A DNA stretch of 64,000 bases from an uncultured Clostridia bacterium (GTDB lineage: Bacteria; Bacillota; Clostridia; UMGS1883): NCBI GenBank assembly GCA_947626145.1, contig CANQRB010000003.1, forward strand, positions 124,001 to 188,000. The letters are read 5' to 3'. This document shows positions 8,144 through 16,494 of the stretch, piece after piece (position 1 is the stretch's first letter; every line of letters begins with the position of its first letter). The notes under the pieces were generated by a model. The model ran no database searches. It was not told the DNA's origin and saw only the letters and a program-made list of their open reading frames with translations. The position numbers and the translations under genes were made by a program.

Positions 8144-9460
8144 CTAATTAACGCCCAACTCCTCGCTTCTCACTTCCGGCTCGGCCGCAGCGGACTCGGC
8201 CCGGGCCTCAGGCGCGCCGTCAAGCTCCTCCGCCGCGACAGCCAGCATGAGCTTTATGCGGTTTTCCTGATTTACCCTTGTTGCGCCGGGGTCATAGTCG
8301 ATGGGAACGATGTTTGCCGAGGGCACAAGGCCCTTTATCTTGCGTATCATGCCCTTGCCTACAATGTGGTTAGGCAGACAGCCGAAGGGCTGGGCGCATA
8401 TAACGTTGGAATAGCCCAGCTCAACCAGCTCCATTATCTCCGCCGTAAGGAGCCAGCCCTCACCCATTTTGCAGCCGGTGCCGATAACGCCGTCGGCCTT
8501 GCTCTTAAGGTGCCGGAAGGACGAGGGCGGGGTGAAATCGCTGTTCCGCTTAACCGCCTCTATCATCTCGTCCTTAAGGGAGGAAAGATAGCTCTCCACC
8601 AAACGGTAGCCGTCACGGAGGAGGCCGCTGCCGCCGTAAATATTTATGGTGTCGATGGGCGTGTCGGTGCAGTAGAGGGCAAAGTCGATGAGGCCGCCGA
8701 GCATTACCTCGCAGCCCTGCTCATAGAGGAAGTCCTCCAGGTTATTATTCCCCAAAGGAGCGTATTTTACGTAAATTTCGCCGACAATGCCCACCTTTAT
8801 CTTCTTTTCCTTTTTCATGGGTATGCGGGCGAAGCTGTCCACGATGGCCTTGAGGGCGGCACGGCGCTCTTTGCCGGACAGGCCCTTATTCTCACGGAAG
8901 GTCCGGCCCAGCCTTTCCACCCACATATTCACGCAGGCGGCGCTGTCGCCCCGGTTCACCTCGTAGGGCTTGACCTGATTGTCCAGCAGCATCAGCAGGT
9001 CGCCGTAGACCACCGCCGCCAGCAGCTGACGGATGAATGGCAGGCTCAGCTTAAAGCCCGGTGACTTCTCCAGCCCGCTGAAGTTCAGAGATATAATGGG
9101 TATGAAACCCCAGCCCATGGCCTCCAGTGCCTTGCGAAGCAGGGATATGTAGTTGGAGGCCCGGCAGCCGCCCCCCGTCTGGGGCAGGAGCAGGGCGACT
9201 TTGTGGATATCGTACTTCCCGCTCTTAAGGGCGTCTATCATCTGGCCTATGACCAGCAGCGCCGGATAGCAGGTGTCGTTGTGGACGTGCTTAAGACCCT
9301 CGTCCACGACTCCCTGACCCGTGTTGTACAGTATCTCGGCGTTGTAGCCGTAGTTTTGCATTATTTCTCTTATAATCTTAAAATGTATGTGACACATATC
9401 GGGAATGAGGATGGTGTAACCGGCATCCTTCATTTCTTTGGTGAATAAAACCTTCTCCAT
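8144..9460 (-). CDS. 2-hydroxyacyl-CoA dehydratase (HgdB-like) activase-associated subunit
   Basis: 438 residues related to the C-terminal part of the large acyl-CoA dehydratase activase proteins of anaerobes. The start region (KEMKDAGYTILIPDMCHIHF) matches where the single-chain forms (about 1,400 residues) continue after the activase domains; conserved cysteines occur in HNDTCYPALLVIGQ and in GGCRASNYISLLRKALEAMG, likely iron-sulfur ligands. It follows the 965-residue activase by 40 bp with its own AGGAGG site, so function is probably shared. The last residues (EVRSEELGVN) look like a translated intergenic repeat rather than part of the domain. The substrate is unknown; these proteins are uncharacterised relatives of 2-hydroxyglutaryl-CoA dehydratase components. 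Confidence 0.8.
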   Translation of the reverse strand: MEKVLFTKEMKDAGYTILIPDMCHIHFKIIREIMQNYGYNAEILYNTGQGVVDEGLKHVHNDTCYPALLVIGQMIDALKSGKYDIHKVALLLPQTGGGCRASNYISLLRKALEAMGWGFIPIISLNFSGLEKSPGFKLSLPFIRQLLAAVVYGDLLMLLDNQVKPYEVNRGDSAACVNMWVERLGRTFRENKGLSGKERRAALKAIVDSFARIPMKKEKKIKVGIVGEIYVKYAPLGNNNLEDFLYEQGCEVMLGGLIDFALYCTDTPIDTINIYGGSGLLRDGYRLVESYLSSLKDEMIEAVKRNSDFTPPSSFRHLKSKADGVIGTGCKMGEGWLLTAEIMELVELGYSNVICAQPFGCLPNHIVGKGMIRKIKGLVPSANIVPIDYDPGATRVNQENRIKLMLAVAAEELDGAPEARAESAAAEPEVRSEELGVN

Positions 9461-9500
9461 AGGTTCCTCCTGTAAAGGGACATTATTCAGACGCTATTTC

Positions 9501-12398
9501 CTATTTCAGGGCGGCGAACAGGCTCCTCAGCCGTATTTTGACCGTGCCGAGGTTGGTTATCTCATCGATCTTTATCTGGGTGTAGATCTTGCTCTTTTCC
9601 TCGGTGATGCGTCGAACCTCGTCGCCGGTTATGGCGTCGACGCCGCAGCCGAAGGAAACAAGCTGAACCACGTTCACATCATTCCCCTGCTCCGACGCCC
9701 ACTTGGCGGCGGCGTAGAGCCGGGCGTGATAGGTCCACTGGTTGAGGACGCGGGTCTCAAAGGGCTCCACAAGGGGGCTGACGCTGTCCTCGGTAATCAC
9801 GGCGGCGCCCAGATCGCATATCAGCTTGTCGATGCCGTGGCTGACCTCCGGGTCAAGGTGGTAGGGCCGGCCGCAGAGCACGATGACCGGCATATTCCGC
9901 TCCCGGGCCAGCTTCAAAAACTCCTGTCCCCTGGCGGCGATGCGGCCCATGTGGGCGTGGTACTCGGCATAGGCGGCGTCGGCGGCCCGGCGCACGTCCC
10001 TGACATCGAAGCCGCCAAACTCACGGCACAATATTTTGTGCATGGTCTTTACAAAATCCCTGGGCCGGTGAAGGCCGACGTAATCGTAAATGAATTTTGT
10101 CCGCCCCATGCCGGTCACGTTGGCCCGTATCACCTCAGGATAGTATGCCACAACAGGGCAGTTGTAGTGGTTGCTGGACAGTCCCTCATCAAGATTATAT
10201 GACATACAGGGGTAAAATATTGCGTCTACCCCCATGTTCAGCAGGGCGTCGATGTGGCCGTGAACCAGCTTTGCCGGAAAGCAGACCGTGTCCGAGGGAA
10301 TGGTGTGCTGGCCGGAGAGGTAGAGGCTCCGGTCGCTGGCGGGAGAGGTCACCACCTTAAAGCCCAGCTCGGTGAACAGAGTGTACCAGAAGGGGTACAG
10401 CTCCCACATATTCAGGCCCATGGGAATACCCACAGTGCCTCTCGCCCCTTCCTTGGGCTCATAGGCGGCGACGAGGGAACGGTTATATTCAAAGAGATTC
10501 AGCTTTTCACTGTCGGACTTGGTTTTCAGGGGCTTTTCGCAGCGGTTGCCGGCGATGAAGCGCCGTCCGCCGCCGAAGCTGTTAACCGTCAGGCGGCAGT
10601 GGTTGGTGCAGCCGTTGCAGGTGACGGAGGTCACCTCGTGCTTGAAGTCCCACAGTCCCTCGGGAGTAATTGTGTTCGAGGTCTCCGGCGCATTGGCCCT
10701 GGCGTAAAGGGCGGCGCCGTAGGCCCCCATAAGTCCGGCAATATTGGGACGGATAACGTTCCTGCCCAATTCCATCTCAAAGGCCCGGAGCACGGCGTCA
10801 TTCAGGAAGGTGCCCCCCTGAACTACGATATTTTTGCCGAGGCTGTCGGCGCTGACGGCCCTTATTACCTTGTATATGGCGTTTTTTACCACACTGATGC
10901 TGAGACCGGCGGAGATGTTCTCGATACCGGCCCCGTCCTTCTGGGCCTGCTTGACGGAGGAGTTCATGAACACCGTGCAGCGGGAGCCCAGATCCACGGG
11001 CTTGTCCGCCAATATGCCCTTTTGGGCGAACTCGCTGATGCTGTAGCCCAGCGCCCCGGCGAAAGTCTGCAAAAAGGAGCCGCAGCCCGAGGAGCAGGCC
11101 TCGTTGAGGAAAATATTGTCTATGGCCCCGCCGCGTATCTTGAAGCATTTTATGTCCTGACCGCCGATGTCGATTATGAAGTCCACGTCGGGGTCGAATT
11201 TCTTCGCGGCGGTAAAGTGGGCCATAGTTTCCACAAGGCCCATGTCGAAGCCGAAAGCGTTTTTGGTTATCTCCTCGCCGTAGCCGGTGGAGGCGGAAGC
11301 CCTGATCTTCACCCTGGGATATTTCTCGTAAAACTTGAGCAGGAAATCCCGCAGCAGGGGAATGGGGTTGCCGCTGTTAGGCATATAGTCGGCGTGGATA
11401 ATGTCGCCGTTCTCGTCCAGAACCACGGCCTTGAGGGTGGTGCTGCCGGCGTCCACGCCCAGATAGGCCTCCTTGGGGTCTGGGTTGTCGGTCATGGGTA
11501 TGCGGGCCCTGTCGTGTCTGGCCCGGAAGGCCTCATAGTCGGCGCCGTCCTTAAATAAGGGCTGGCAGCTGCGGTACTCGCCGGCCGAGGTGTATTTTTT
11601 CACATTTTCAACGGTCTCGTTAAGGTCAACGGCCTGCACCGTCGGGGAAAGGGCAGCGCCCATGGCCACAAAGTAAAGGGAATTTTCGGGACAGATGCCT
11701 TTGAGTCCCAGCTGACGGTCAAAGGCCGCCCTCAGCTGATCCATGAAGGTCAGGGGGCCGCCCAGATATACTACCGTGCCCCCTATTTCCCGGCCCTGGG
11801 CCAGTCCGGCAATGGTCTGGTTCACCACGGCCGCGAAAATGCTGGCGGAAATGTCCTCCTTTTTCGCTCCCTGATTGAGCAGGGGCTGGACGTCGCTCTT
11901 GGCGAAAACTCCGCAGCGGGAGGCTATGGTGTATATTTTTTCGTAGTTTTTGGCGTACTCGTTCATGTCGGAGGGGGTGACGGCCAGCAGCGTGGCCATC
12001 TGGTCGATAAAAGCTCCGGTGCCCCCGGCGCAGCTGCCGTTCATGCGAACCTCAAGCCCGCCCTGAAGGAAAAGTATCTTGGCGTCCTCGCCCCCCAGCT
12101 CTATAACGGTATCGGCCTGAGGCACGGCGCGCTTGACGGCGATACGGGTGGCGTAGACCTCCTGCACGAAGGCAAGCCCCGCCCGCTCGGCCATACCCAT
12201 ACCGGCGCTGCCGCTGACGGCAAGGCCCATCCTGCCGTCGTTGGGGAACATGGCCCGCACCCTCTCCAGCAGCTCGGCAGTCTTTTCCACTATCATGCTG
12301 TAATGGCGGTTGTATTCCTTATATATGATTTTGTTGTTCTCGTCCAGCACCACGCATTTCAACGTTGTGCTTCCGACATCAACGCCTATTTTAAGCAT
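9501..12398 (-). CDS. Acyl-CoA dehydratase activase, two BadF/BcrA/HgdC-type ATPase domains plus DUF2229
   Basis: 965 residues. The first ASKHA ATPase domain (about 1-260) starts GVDVGSTTLKCVV and has the iron-sulfur cysteine region GSCAGGTGAFIDQ; the second (about 315-565) repeats the pattern with GVDAGSTTLKAVV and ACSSGCGSFLQTF. A Cys cluster CNGCTNHC lies near 593-600, followed by the DUF2229 region. Known HgdC-type activases use ATP to drive one electron into a 2-hydroxyacyl-CoA dehydratase; this double-domain relative is conserved in anaerobes but its substrate is not established. It heads a transcription unit with the HgdB-like gene and perhaps walRK. Its first eight codons and ribosome-binding site are duplicated 231 bp upstream. 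Confidence 0.88.
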   Translation of the reverse strand: MLKIGVDVGSTTLKCVVLDENNKIIYKEYNRHYSMIVEKTAELLERVRAMFPNDGRMGLAVSGSAGMGMAERAGLAFVQEVYATRIAVKRAVPQADTVIELGGEDAKILFLQGGLEVRMNGSCAGGTGAFIDQMATLLAVTPSDMNEYAKNYEKIYTIASRCGVFAKSDVQPLLNQGAKKEDISASIFAAVVNQTIAGLAQGREIGGTVVYLGGPLTFMDQLRAAFDRQLGLKGICPENSLYFVAMGAALSPTVQAVDLNETVENVKKYTSAGEYRSCQPLFKDGADYEAFRARHDRARIPMTDNPDPKEAYLGVDAGSTTLKAVVLDENGDIIHADYMPNSGNPIPLLRDFLLKFYEKYPRVKIRASASTGYGEEITKNAFGFDMGLVETMAHFTAAKKFDPDVDFIIDIGGQDIKCFKIRGGAIDNIFLNEACSSGCGSFLQTFAGALGYSISEFAQKGILADKPVDLGSRCTVFMNSSVKQAQKDGAGIENISAGLSISVVKNAIYKVIRAVSADSLGKNIVVQGGTFLNDAVLRAFEMELGRNVIRPNIAGLMGAYGAALYARANAPETSNTITPEGLWDFKHEVTSVTCNGCTNHCRLTVNSFGGGRRFIAGNRCEKPLKTKSDSEKLNLFEYNRSLVAAYEPKEGARGTVGIPMGLNMWELYPFWYTLFTELGFKVVTSPASDRSLYLSGQHTIPSDTVCFPAKLVHGHIDALLNMGVDAIFYPCMSYNLDEGLSSNHYNCPVVAYYPEVIRANVTGMGRTKFIYDYVGLHRPRDFVKTMHKILCREFGGFDVRDVRRAADAAYAEYHAHMGRIAARGQEFLKLARERNMPVIVLCGRPYHLDPEVSHGIDKLICDLGAAVITEDSVSPLVEPFETRVLNQWTYHARLYAAAKWASEQGNDVNVVQLVSFGCGVDAITGDEVRRITEEKSKIYTQIKIDEITNLGTVKIRLRSLFAALK

Positions 12399-12419
12399 TA
12401 AATCACCTTTATATGTTAT
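12375..12419 (-). repeat. 45-bp direct repeat, copy 1 (functional start of the activase gene)
   Basis: Covers the ribosome-binding site, ATG and first eight codons (MLKIGVDV). It matches 12606-12650 with three mismatches in 45 positions. Confidence 0.85.
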
Positions 12420-12605
12420 GAGTATGATGCCCGAAAGGGCATATAATTCATCAAAAGTACGGGCGTGTACCGGACTTTTGATACCTTAATCGGGGTAGAC
12501 ATATAATTTTTATCGCAATAAAAATTATATGTCGTAAGCGAAAGCGCCCGATGCGGAAAGGGGGCTCGAGGGGAAAACCGCGAGGGTTGTCCCCTCGCCT
12601 TAGAC
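12420..12605. repeat. Structured insertion of about 186 bp between the direct repeats
   Basis: The segment is built of consecutive inverted repeats: ATGCCC/GGGCAT, ATCAAAAGT/ACTTTTGAT, CATATAATTTTTAT/ATAAAAATTATATG and CGAGGGGA/TCCCCTCG. It contains no credible gene. The stacked hairpins suggest a small non-autonomous mobile element or an RNA-structured repeat. The GAGGGG/CCCCTC hairpin recalls the palindromic ends of the 43.8-kb element. Confidence 0.6.
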
Positions 12606-12650
12606 GACATCAACACCTATTTTAAGCATCAAATCACCTTTGTATGTTAT
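12606..12650 (-). repeat. 45-bp direct repeat, copy 2 (truncated duplicate of the gene start)
   Basis: Second copy of the activase ribosome-binding site and first eight codons. Here the frame reads MLKIGVDVV and then stops (TAA at 12600-12602), so if translated it gives a 9-residue peptide ahead of the structured insertion. Confidence 0.8.
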
Positions 12651-13012
12651 AAATGTAAATGAATGGGTAAATTATGAGAACCGGTGTAAAGACCCATAAG
12701 GGCATGAATATCCCTTTGTACATTTTATATCATTTTGTATTATAGCACAATTTTCGGTTTTAGTCAATGGAAATCGCCAAACTTTTTGGGTCGGGCCTGG
12801 GTTAGGCGTCACAACGTTAAAATTTTCAAAGTGTTCCAAATTATTACAAATTTGTTGAAAAAATATTAACGTTTTGTAGGTAAAATATTAATATCAGATT
12901 ACGATAAGGTTACAGATTAAAAAAACACTTCCATTTTCCAACAAATTATGGTATTATAATTTTATCGATATTTTCTGCGCTTAAAATTTTTTTAAAAAAG
13001 GAGAGAAAAACC
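12651..13012. other. AT-rich gap between divergent genes, no gene seen
   Basis: About 360 bp. It must hold the promoters of the leftward activase and the rightward repeat-protein gene. A TATAAT-like box (near 12953) lies about 60 bp before the rightward start but has only a weak -35. No RNA gene or repeat was recognised. Confidence 0.5.
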
Positions 13013-14887
13013 ATGTTGAAAAAGCTGTTTACAGTCTTTTTTGCCGTGCTGGTTATGGCCCTGCCGATCTGCGCCATGGCCTTCGGCGAGGAGGAAAGTT
13101 CGGTATCCACGCCGAATATTTCGGTGACCACATCCACCGGAAGCGCCACCTTTACACTGAAAAGCGATTCCGAAAACGCAAAAATTTATTACACCACCGA
13201 CGGCAGCGACCCGACCACCGCGGACAAAAAATACAGCAAGTCCGTCAAGATCACCAAGTCCTGCGAGGTGCGGGCCGTGGCCTATGAAGGCGGCGAGTAC
13301 AGCCCCGTTGGCTATTACACCGTTACCGTCACCAAGGCCCGGGCCAAGGCGCCCACCATCAAGGCCACCGATGTGGCCGGCGGCAAGAAGCTGACCATGA
13401 GCTCGTCCAGCGGCACCATCTATTACACCACCGACGGCTCGACCCCCACAACCGACAGCGAAAAGTATTCCTCCAAGGGCGTTATCATCACCGAGAGCTG
13501 CTATGTCAAGGCCGTCGCCGTCCGCAGCGGCTATCAGAACAGCTCTGTAACAACGGTATATGTAAAGGTGCCCCAGTTCAGCGGCAAGCCCACTCTTAAG
13601 GCCACAAGCTCCGGCAGCAGCACCGTTGTCAAGATAACCAGCTCCTCCAGCTATACCTATTATTACACTCTGGACGGCTCAACACCCGTGCCGGAGGCCA
13701 CATCCTACTGCAAGAAGTACACCAGCTCCGGCATCAAGGTAAAGGAAGCCTGCGTTATAAAGGTCATCGTATGCCGCGACGGCTACGCTCCCAGCCCCGT
13801 TTATGCCTTTGAATTCAAGGGACCACAGTGCGCCACCCCCACCCATCCCGACAGCGGCACGGCCGTTATCGGCGGCATTAAGGTGACCCTCAAGTGTTCC
13901 ACCAGCGGCGCCGACATCTACTATACCATCAACGGCGGCGAGCCCACAGAATATGACGAGAAGTACACCAGCGCCGGCATTCTCATTGAGGAGCCCGGCA
14001 CCTCCACCGTGCGCTATATCGCCATGAAGAGCGGCTATGCCAACAGCGAGGTAGGCAGCTTCAGAGTATCTCTGTCCCAGCTTTCCAAGCCCAAGGCATC
14101 CACCAGTGACTCCGAGACCGCCAAGAGCCGGAAGATCAAGCTCACCGGCACCAGCGGCTCCAGCATATATTACACCACCGACGGCAGCGAACCTACCACC
14201 TCCGACAAAAAGGTATCCTCCGGCGGCACCGTAACAATCAAAGAGGACTGCGTTCTCAGCATAATGGCCGCTAAGAAGGGCTATGCCAACAGCGAGGTAG
14301 TTTCCTACAATATTGAGACCGGCAACGGCAGCAGCACCACCGGCAAACGGGTATCCAACCCCACAGCAAGTCAGTCCAAATATGACGATTACACCAAGGT
14401 AACCCTCCGCTGCTCCACCAGCGGCGCCACCATCTACTACACTCTGGACGGCTCCAATCCCCTGCTCTACGGCGAGGAATACAAGTCCGCAATCAGAGTT
14501 GAGCGCAGCTGTCTGCTCTACGCCATTGCCGTAAAGGACGGCTATGAGAACAGTCAGGTGCTTCAGTATCCCGTATCCGTCAAGGGCGACGACGTTGTTG
14601 TTCTGGGCGGAGGCGGCTCCGAGCCCACCTACTCCGAGGCTCCCGAGGCGTGGGGCTCCGCATACGGCAAATACAGTAATCTCCTTGACGAGTTCGACCC
14701 GGCTGCGGCCGAGGACGGCGGCTATCCGGACATAGACGACAGCGTTATCGTGCCCATGGACGGCAGTGGCTCCGATTCCTACAGTGAAGAGGGCGAATAC
14801 GACCTCGACCTCTCCTGGGAGGAAGGCGTAAAGAACGCCGAGGAAATCGAAGAGCCTGTTGACGGCGACGGATATATCGCTCTGTAA
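13013..14887 (+). CDS. Secreted protein with six chitobiase/beta-hexosaminidase C-terminal-type repeats
   Basis: 624 residues; ribosome-binding site AAGGAGAG. Signal peptide about 1-23 (FFAVLVMALPICAMA). Six repeats of 80-90 residues follow, each centred on an IYYTTDGSxPT-type motif near residues 57, 136, 215, 302, 385 and 473, a signature of the CHB_HEX_C_1 (Fn3-associated) beta-sandwich usually appended to sugar-active or surface enzymes. No catalytic domain is present. The final 110 residues are acidic and rich in Gly, Ser and Asp (DSYSEEGEYDLDL), without LPXTG, SLH or a membrane anchor, so how it is retained is unclear. Probably a surface or exported carbohydrate- or protein-binding repeat protein. 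Strong terminator directly after the stop. Confidence 0.85.
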   Translation: MLKKLFTVFFAVLVMALPICAMAFGEEESSVSTPNISVTTSTGSATFTLKSDSENAKIYYTTDGSDPTTADKKYSKSVKITKSCEVRAVAYEGGEYSPVGYYTVTVTKARAKAPTIKATDVAGGKKLTMSSSSGTIYYTTDGSTPTTDSEKYSSKGVIITESCYVKAVAVRSGYQNSSVTTVYVKVPQFSGKPTLKATSSGSSTVVKITSSSSYTYYYTLDGSTPVPEATSYCKKYTSSGIKVKEACVIKVIVCRDGYAPSPVYAFEFKGPQCATPTHPDSGTAVIGGIKVTLKCSTSGADIYYTINGGEPTEYDEKYTSAGILIEEPGTSTVRYIAMKSGYANSEVGSFRVSLSQLSKPKASTSDSETAKSRKIKLTGTSGSSIYYTTDGSEPTTSDKKVSSGGTVTIKEDCVLSIMAAKKGYANSEVVSYNIETGNGSSTTGKRVSNPTASQSKYDDYTKVTLRCSTSGATIYYTLDGSNPLLYGEEYKSAIRVERSCLLYAIAVKDGYENSQVLQYPVSVKGDDVVVLGGGGSEPTYSEAPEAWGSAYGKYSNLLDEFDPAAAEDGGYPDIDDSVIVPMDGSGSDSYSEEGEYDLDLSWEEGVKNAEEIEEPVDGDGYIAL

Positions 14888-14897
14888 AAACAGTAAA

Positions 14898-14936
14898 AAA
14901 TTTGAGGCCAACCTTGTCGGTTGGCCTCAAATTTTT
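14898..14936 (+). terminator. Strong Rho-independent terminator of the repeat-protein gene
   Basis: A perfect 16-bp stem (14898-14913 with 14919-14934), loop TTGTC, then a T run. The ISL3 element is inserted within that T run. Confidence 0.9.
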
Positions 14937-15063
14937 GGTTCTATACTATAAATAGTGGTGTCCCCAAAACCGTCTCTCAAAAAAAGCAAAAAAAGAGAGA
15001 ACATATTTTGAAAAAATCCTGTATAATGAATTTACCCCTAAACTCAGACAGGAGGAAACAAAC

Positions 15064-16278
15064 ATGCTCTCTAACAATAATTATACTACAGAAATTCTCG
15101 ATTTGCAAGGGGCAATCGTAAAAAATGTGGAAACTGCCGCAAACAAGCTGACGGTTCATGTGGAAATGCCCGTAAAAGAGCACATCTGCCCGGCCTGCGG
15201 CTGCAAGACTTCACGCGTCCACGACTACCGCGTCCGTCACATAAAGGATTTATCGGTCGCCGGGCGCAGTCTCACGCTGGCATATCGCCGCCGCAGATAC
15301 CGCTGCACCGGCTGTGGCAAGTGCTTCCCCGAGAAAAACATCTTCGTTGCCCGACGCCGGCAAATGACACTGCGTTTTACCTCTAAGATTATTGAATCCC
15401 TGAGCAACGAACGTTCCTTTTCCTCCGTTGCAAGGGACAAGGGTGTCTCGGTTTCATCTGTAATAAGGATATTCGACGCTGTGAAGATGCCCCATCCCAC
15501 CGGACTTCCGGAGGTTTTCGCCATAGACGAATTCAAAGGCAACACCGGCGCTCAGAAGTATCAGTGCATACTTACCGATCCGGCGAACGGGCGGGTATTG
15601 GACATTCTGCCGGACAGGAGAAACAGCCATCTAATCGAATATTTGAGAGGTTATGACAAGGAAAAACGTGATAAGGTTAAATTTTTCGTGTCGGATATGT
15701 GGAAGCCTTATGCCGATATGGCCGGTATTTACTTCAAAAACGCCGTGCAGATCGTGGATAAATACCACTTCGTCCGTCAGTGCGTATGGGCGTTTGAGGC
15801 GGTTAGGAAGCGTGAGCAAAAACGGCTGGGGAAAAGGTACAGAAAGCTGTTAAAACACTCGAAGAGGCTGCTCACCAAACAGGGAACGAAGTTCACGAAA
15901 GACGAGCGGGAACGCGTGGAGGCGATGCTGTATCTCTCTCACGAGCTTTGTCAGGCGTATCATTTAAAGGAGAAGTTTTATGAGGTGTTGGACGCAAAGG
16001 AGCCGGAAGTGTCAGCCAAACTGATGGGCGCTTGGATACTTGAGGCGCAAAACAGTGGGCTAATCGAGTACGAAAACTGCGGGAAAACGTTTATCGCTTG
16101 GGGAAAAGGCATACTGAACTCATTCAAATACAAGTACACAAACGGCTTTACGGAAGGCTGCAACAACAAAATTAAGGTTTTGAAGCGCAACGCCTATGGT
16201 TACAGGAACTTCAAAAGGTTCCGAAATCGGATATTATTTATGTTTTATTGGCGAGACAGCGGACAAAGAGCGGCATAA
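15064..16278 (+). CDS. ISL3-family transposase
   Basis: 404 residues, intact; AGGAGGAAACAAAC precedes the ATG. Order: N-terminal zinc-binding region (CPACGCKTSRVHDYR, then YRCTGCGKCFPEKN); helix-turn-helix about 105-145 (SVARDKGVSVSSVIRIFD); DDE catalytic core from about 158 (FAIDEFKGN, first Asp; VKFFVSDMWKPYADM, second Asp), and C-terminal NGFTEGCNNKIKVLKRNAYG, which should include the last acidic residue. No frameshift or premature stop is present. Confidence 0.95.
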   Translation: MLSNNNYTTEILDLQGAIVKNVETAANKLTVHVEMPVKEHICPACGCKTSRVHDYRVRHIKDLSVAGRSLTLAYRRRRYRCTGCGKCFPEKNIFVARRRQMTLRFTSKIIESLSNERSFSSVARDKGVSVSSVIRIFDAVKMPHPTGLPEVFAIDEFKGNTGAQKYQCILTDPANGRVLDILPDRRNSHLIEYLRGYDKEKRDKVKFFVSDMWKPYADMAGIYFKNAVQIVDKYHFVRQCVWAFEAVRKREQKRLGKRYRKLLKHSKRLLTKQGTKFTKDERERVEAMLYLSHELCQAYHLKEKFYEVLDAKEPEVSAKLMGAWILEAQNSGLIEYENCGKTFIAWGKGILNSFKYKYTNGFTEGCNNKIKVLKRNAYGYRNFKRFRNRILFMFYWRDSGQRAA

Positions 16279-16287
16279 ATTCATATG

Positions 16288-16322
16288 AAAAACAGGCCTC
16301 GGCCATGGCCGAAACCTGTTTC
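16288..16322 (+). terminator. Hairpin downstream of the transposase gene
   Basis: Inverted repeat AAACAGG...CCTGTTT with an inner CTCGGCC/GGCCGA-type stem and a two-base internal mismatch, starting 9 bp after the transposase stop. A short T run follows. It lies inside the IS right end. Confidence 0.5.
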
Positions 16323-16372
16323 GTAAATTCTTTGCAGGATTTTACACCACTATTCTTGACATAGAGCCAAAT

Positions 16373-16398
16373 TTTTTACAGCCTCTTTTACTCCCTAA
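16373..16398. repeat. 26-bp direct repeat, copy 1
   Basis: Exact copy of 16469-16494, located just outside the right end of the IS. The 70 bp between the copies hold no gene. Confidence 0.8.
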
Positions 16399-16468
16399 TT
16401 TGCCCTTGAACGGTCTGCGCCATTTTTTCGACAGCTTTCGTGCCTCCAGATTACATTGTGAGCTGTTC

Positions 16469-16494
16469 TTTTTACAGCCTCTTTTACTCCCTAA
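16469..16494. repeat. 26-bp direct repeat, copy 2, spanning the proA stop codon
   Basis: Identical to 16373-16398. It covers the last codons and the TAA of proA, so copy 1 looks like a duplicate of the proA 3' end. Confidence 0.8.

Larger units (their letters stand above)
14937..16368 (+). mobile_element. ISL3-family insertion sequence, complete
   Basis: 1,432 bp bounded by imperfect 25-26 bp inverted repeats: left GGTTCTATACTATAAATAGT and onward to 14961, right (reverse strand) GGCTCTATGTCAAGAATAGT and onward to 16344, 20 of 26 positions matching when the outer T is counted. The 8-bp sequence AAATTTTT flanks both ends (14929-14936 and 16369-16376), the target duplication length expected of ISL3 elements. 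It carries one intact transposase gene, so it looks recent and potentially active. The target is the T run of a terminator in a convergent gap. Confidence 0.93.

Noticed and set aside
9461-9500. Frameshift joining the two activase genes
   Set aside because: A 40-bp gap with a proper AGGAGG site and start codon separates two complete frames; no frame restores fusion.
12416-12616. 66-codon open frame in the structured insertion
   Set aside because: It lies across hairpins, lacks a ribosome-binding site and reads as low-quality sequence; the segment is better explained as a non-coding element.
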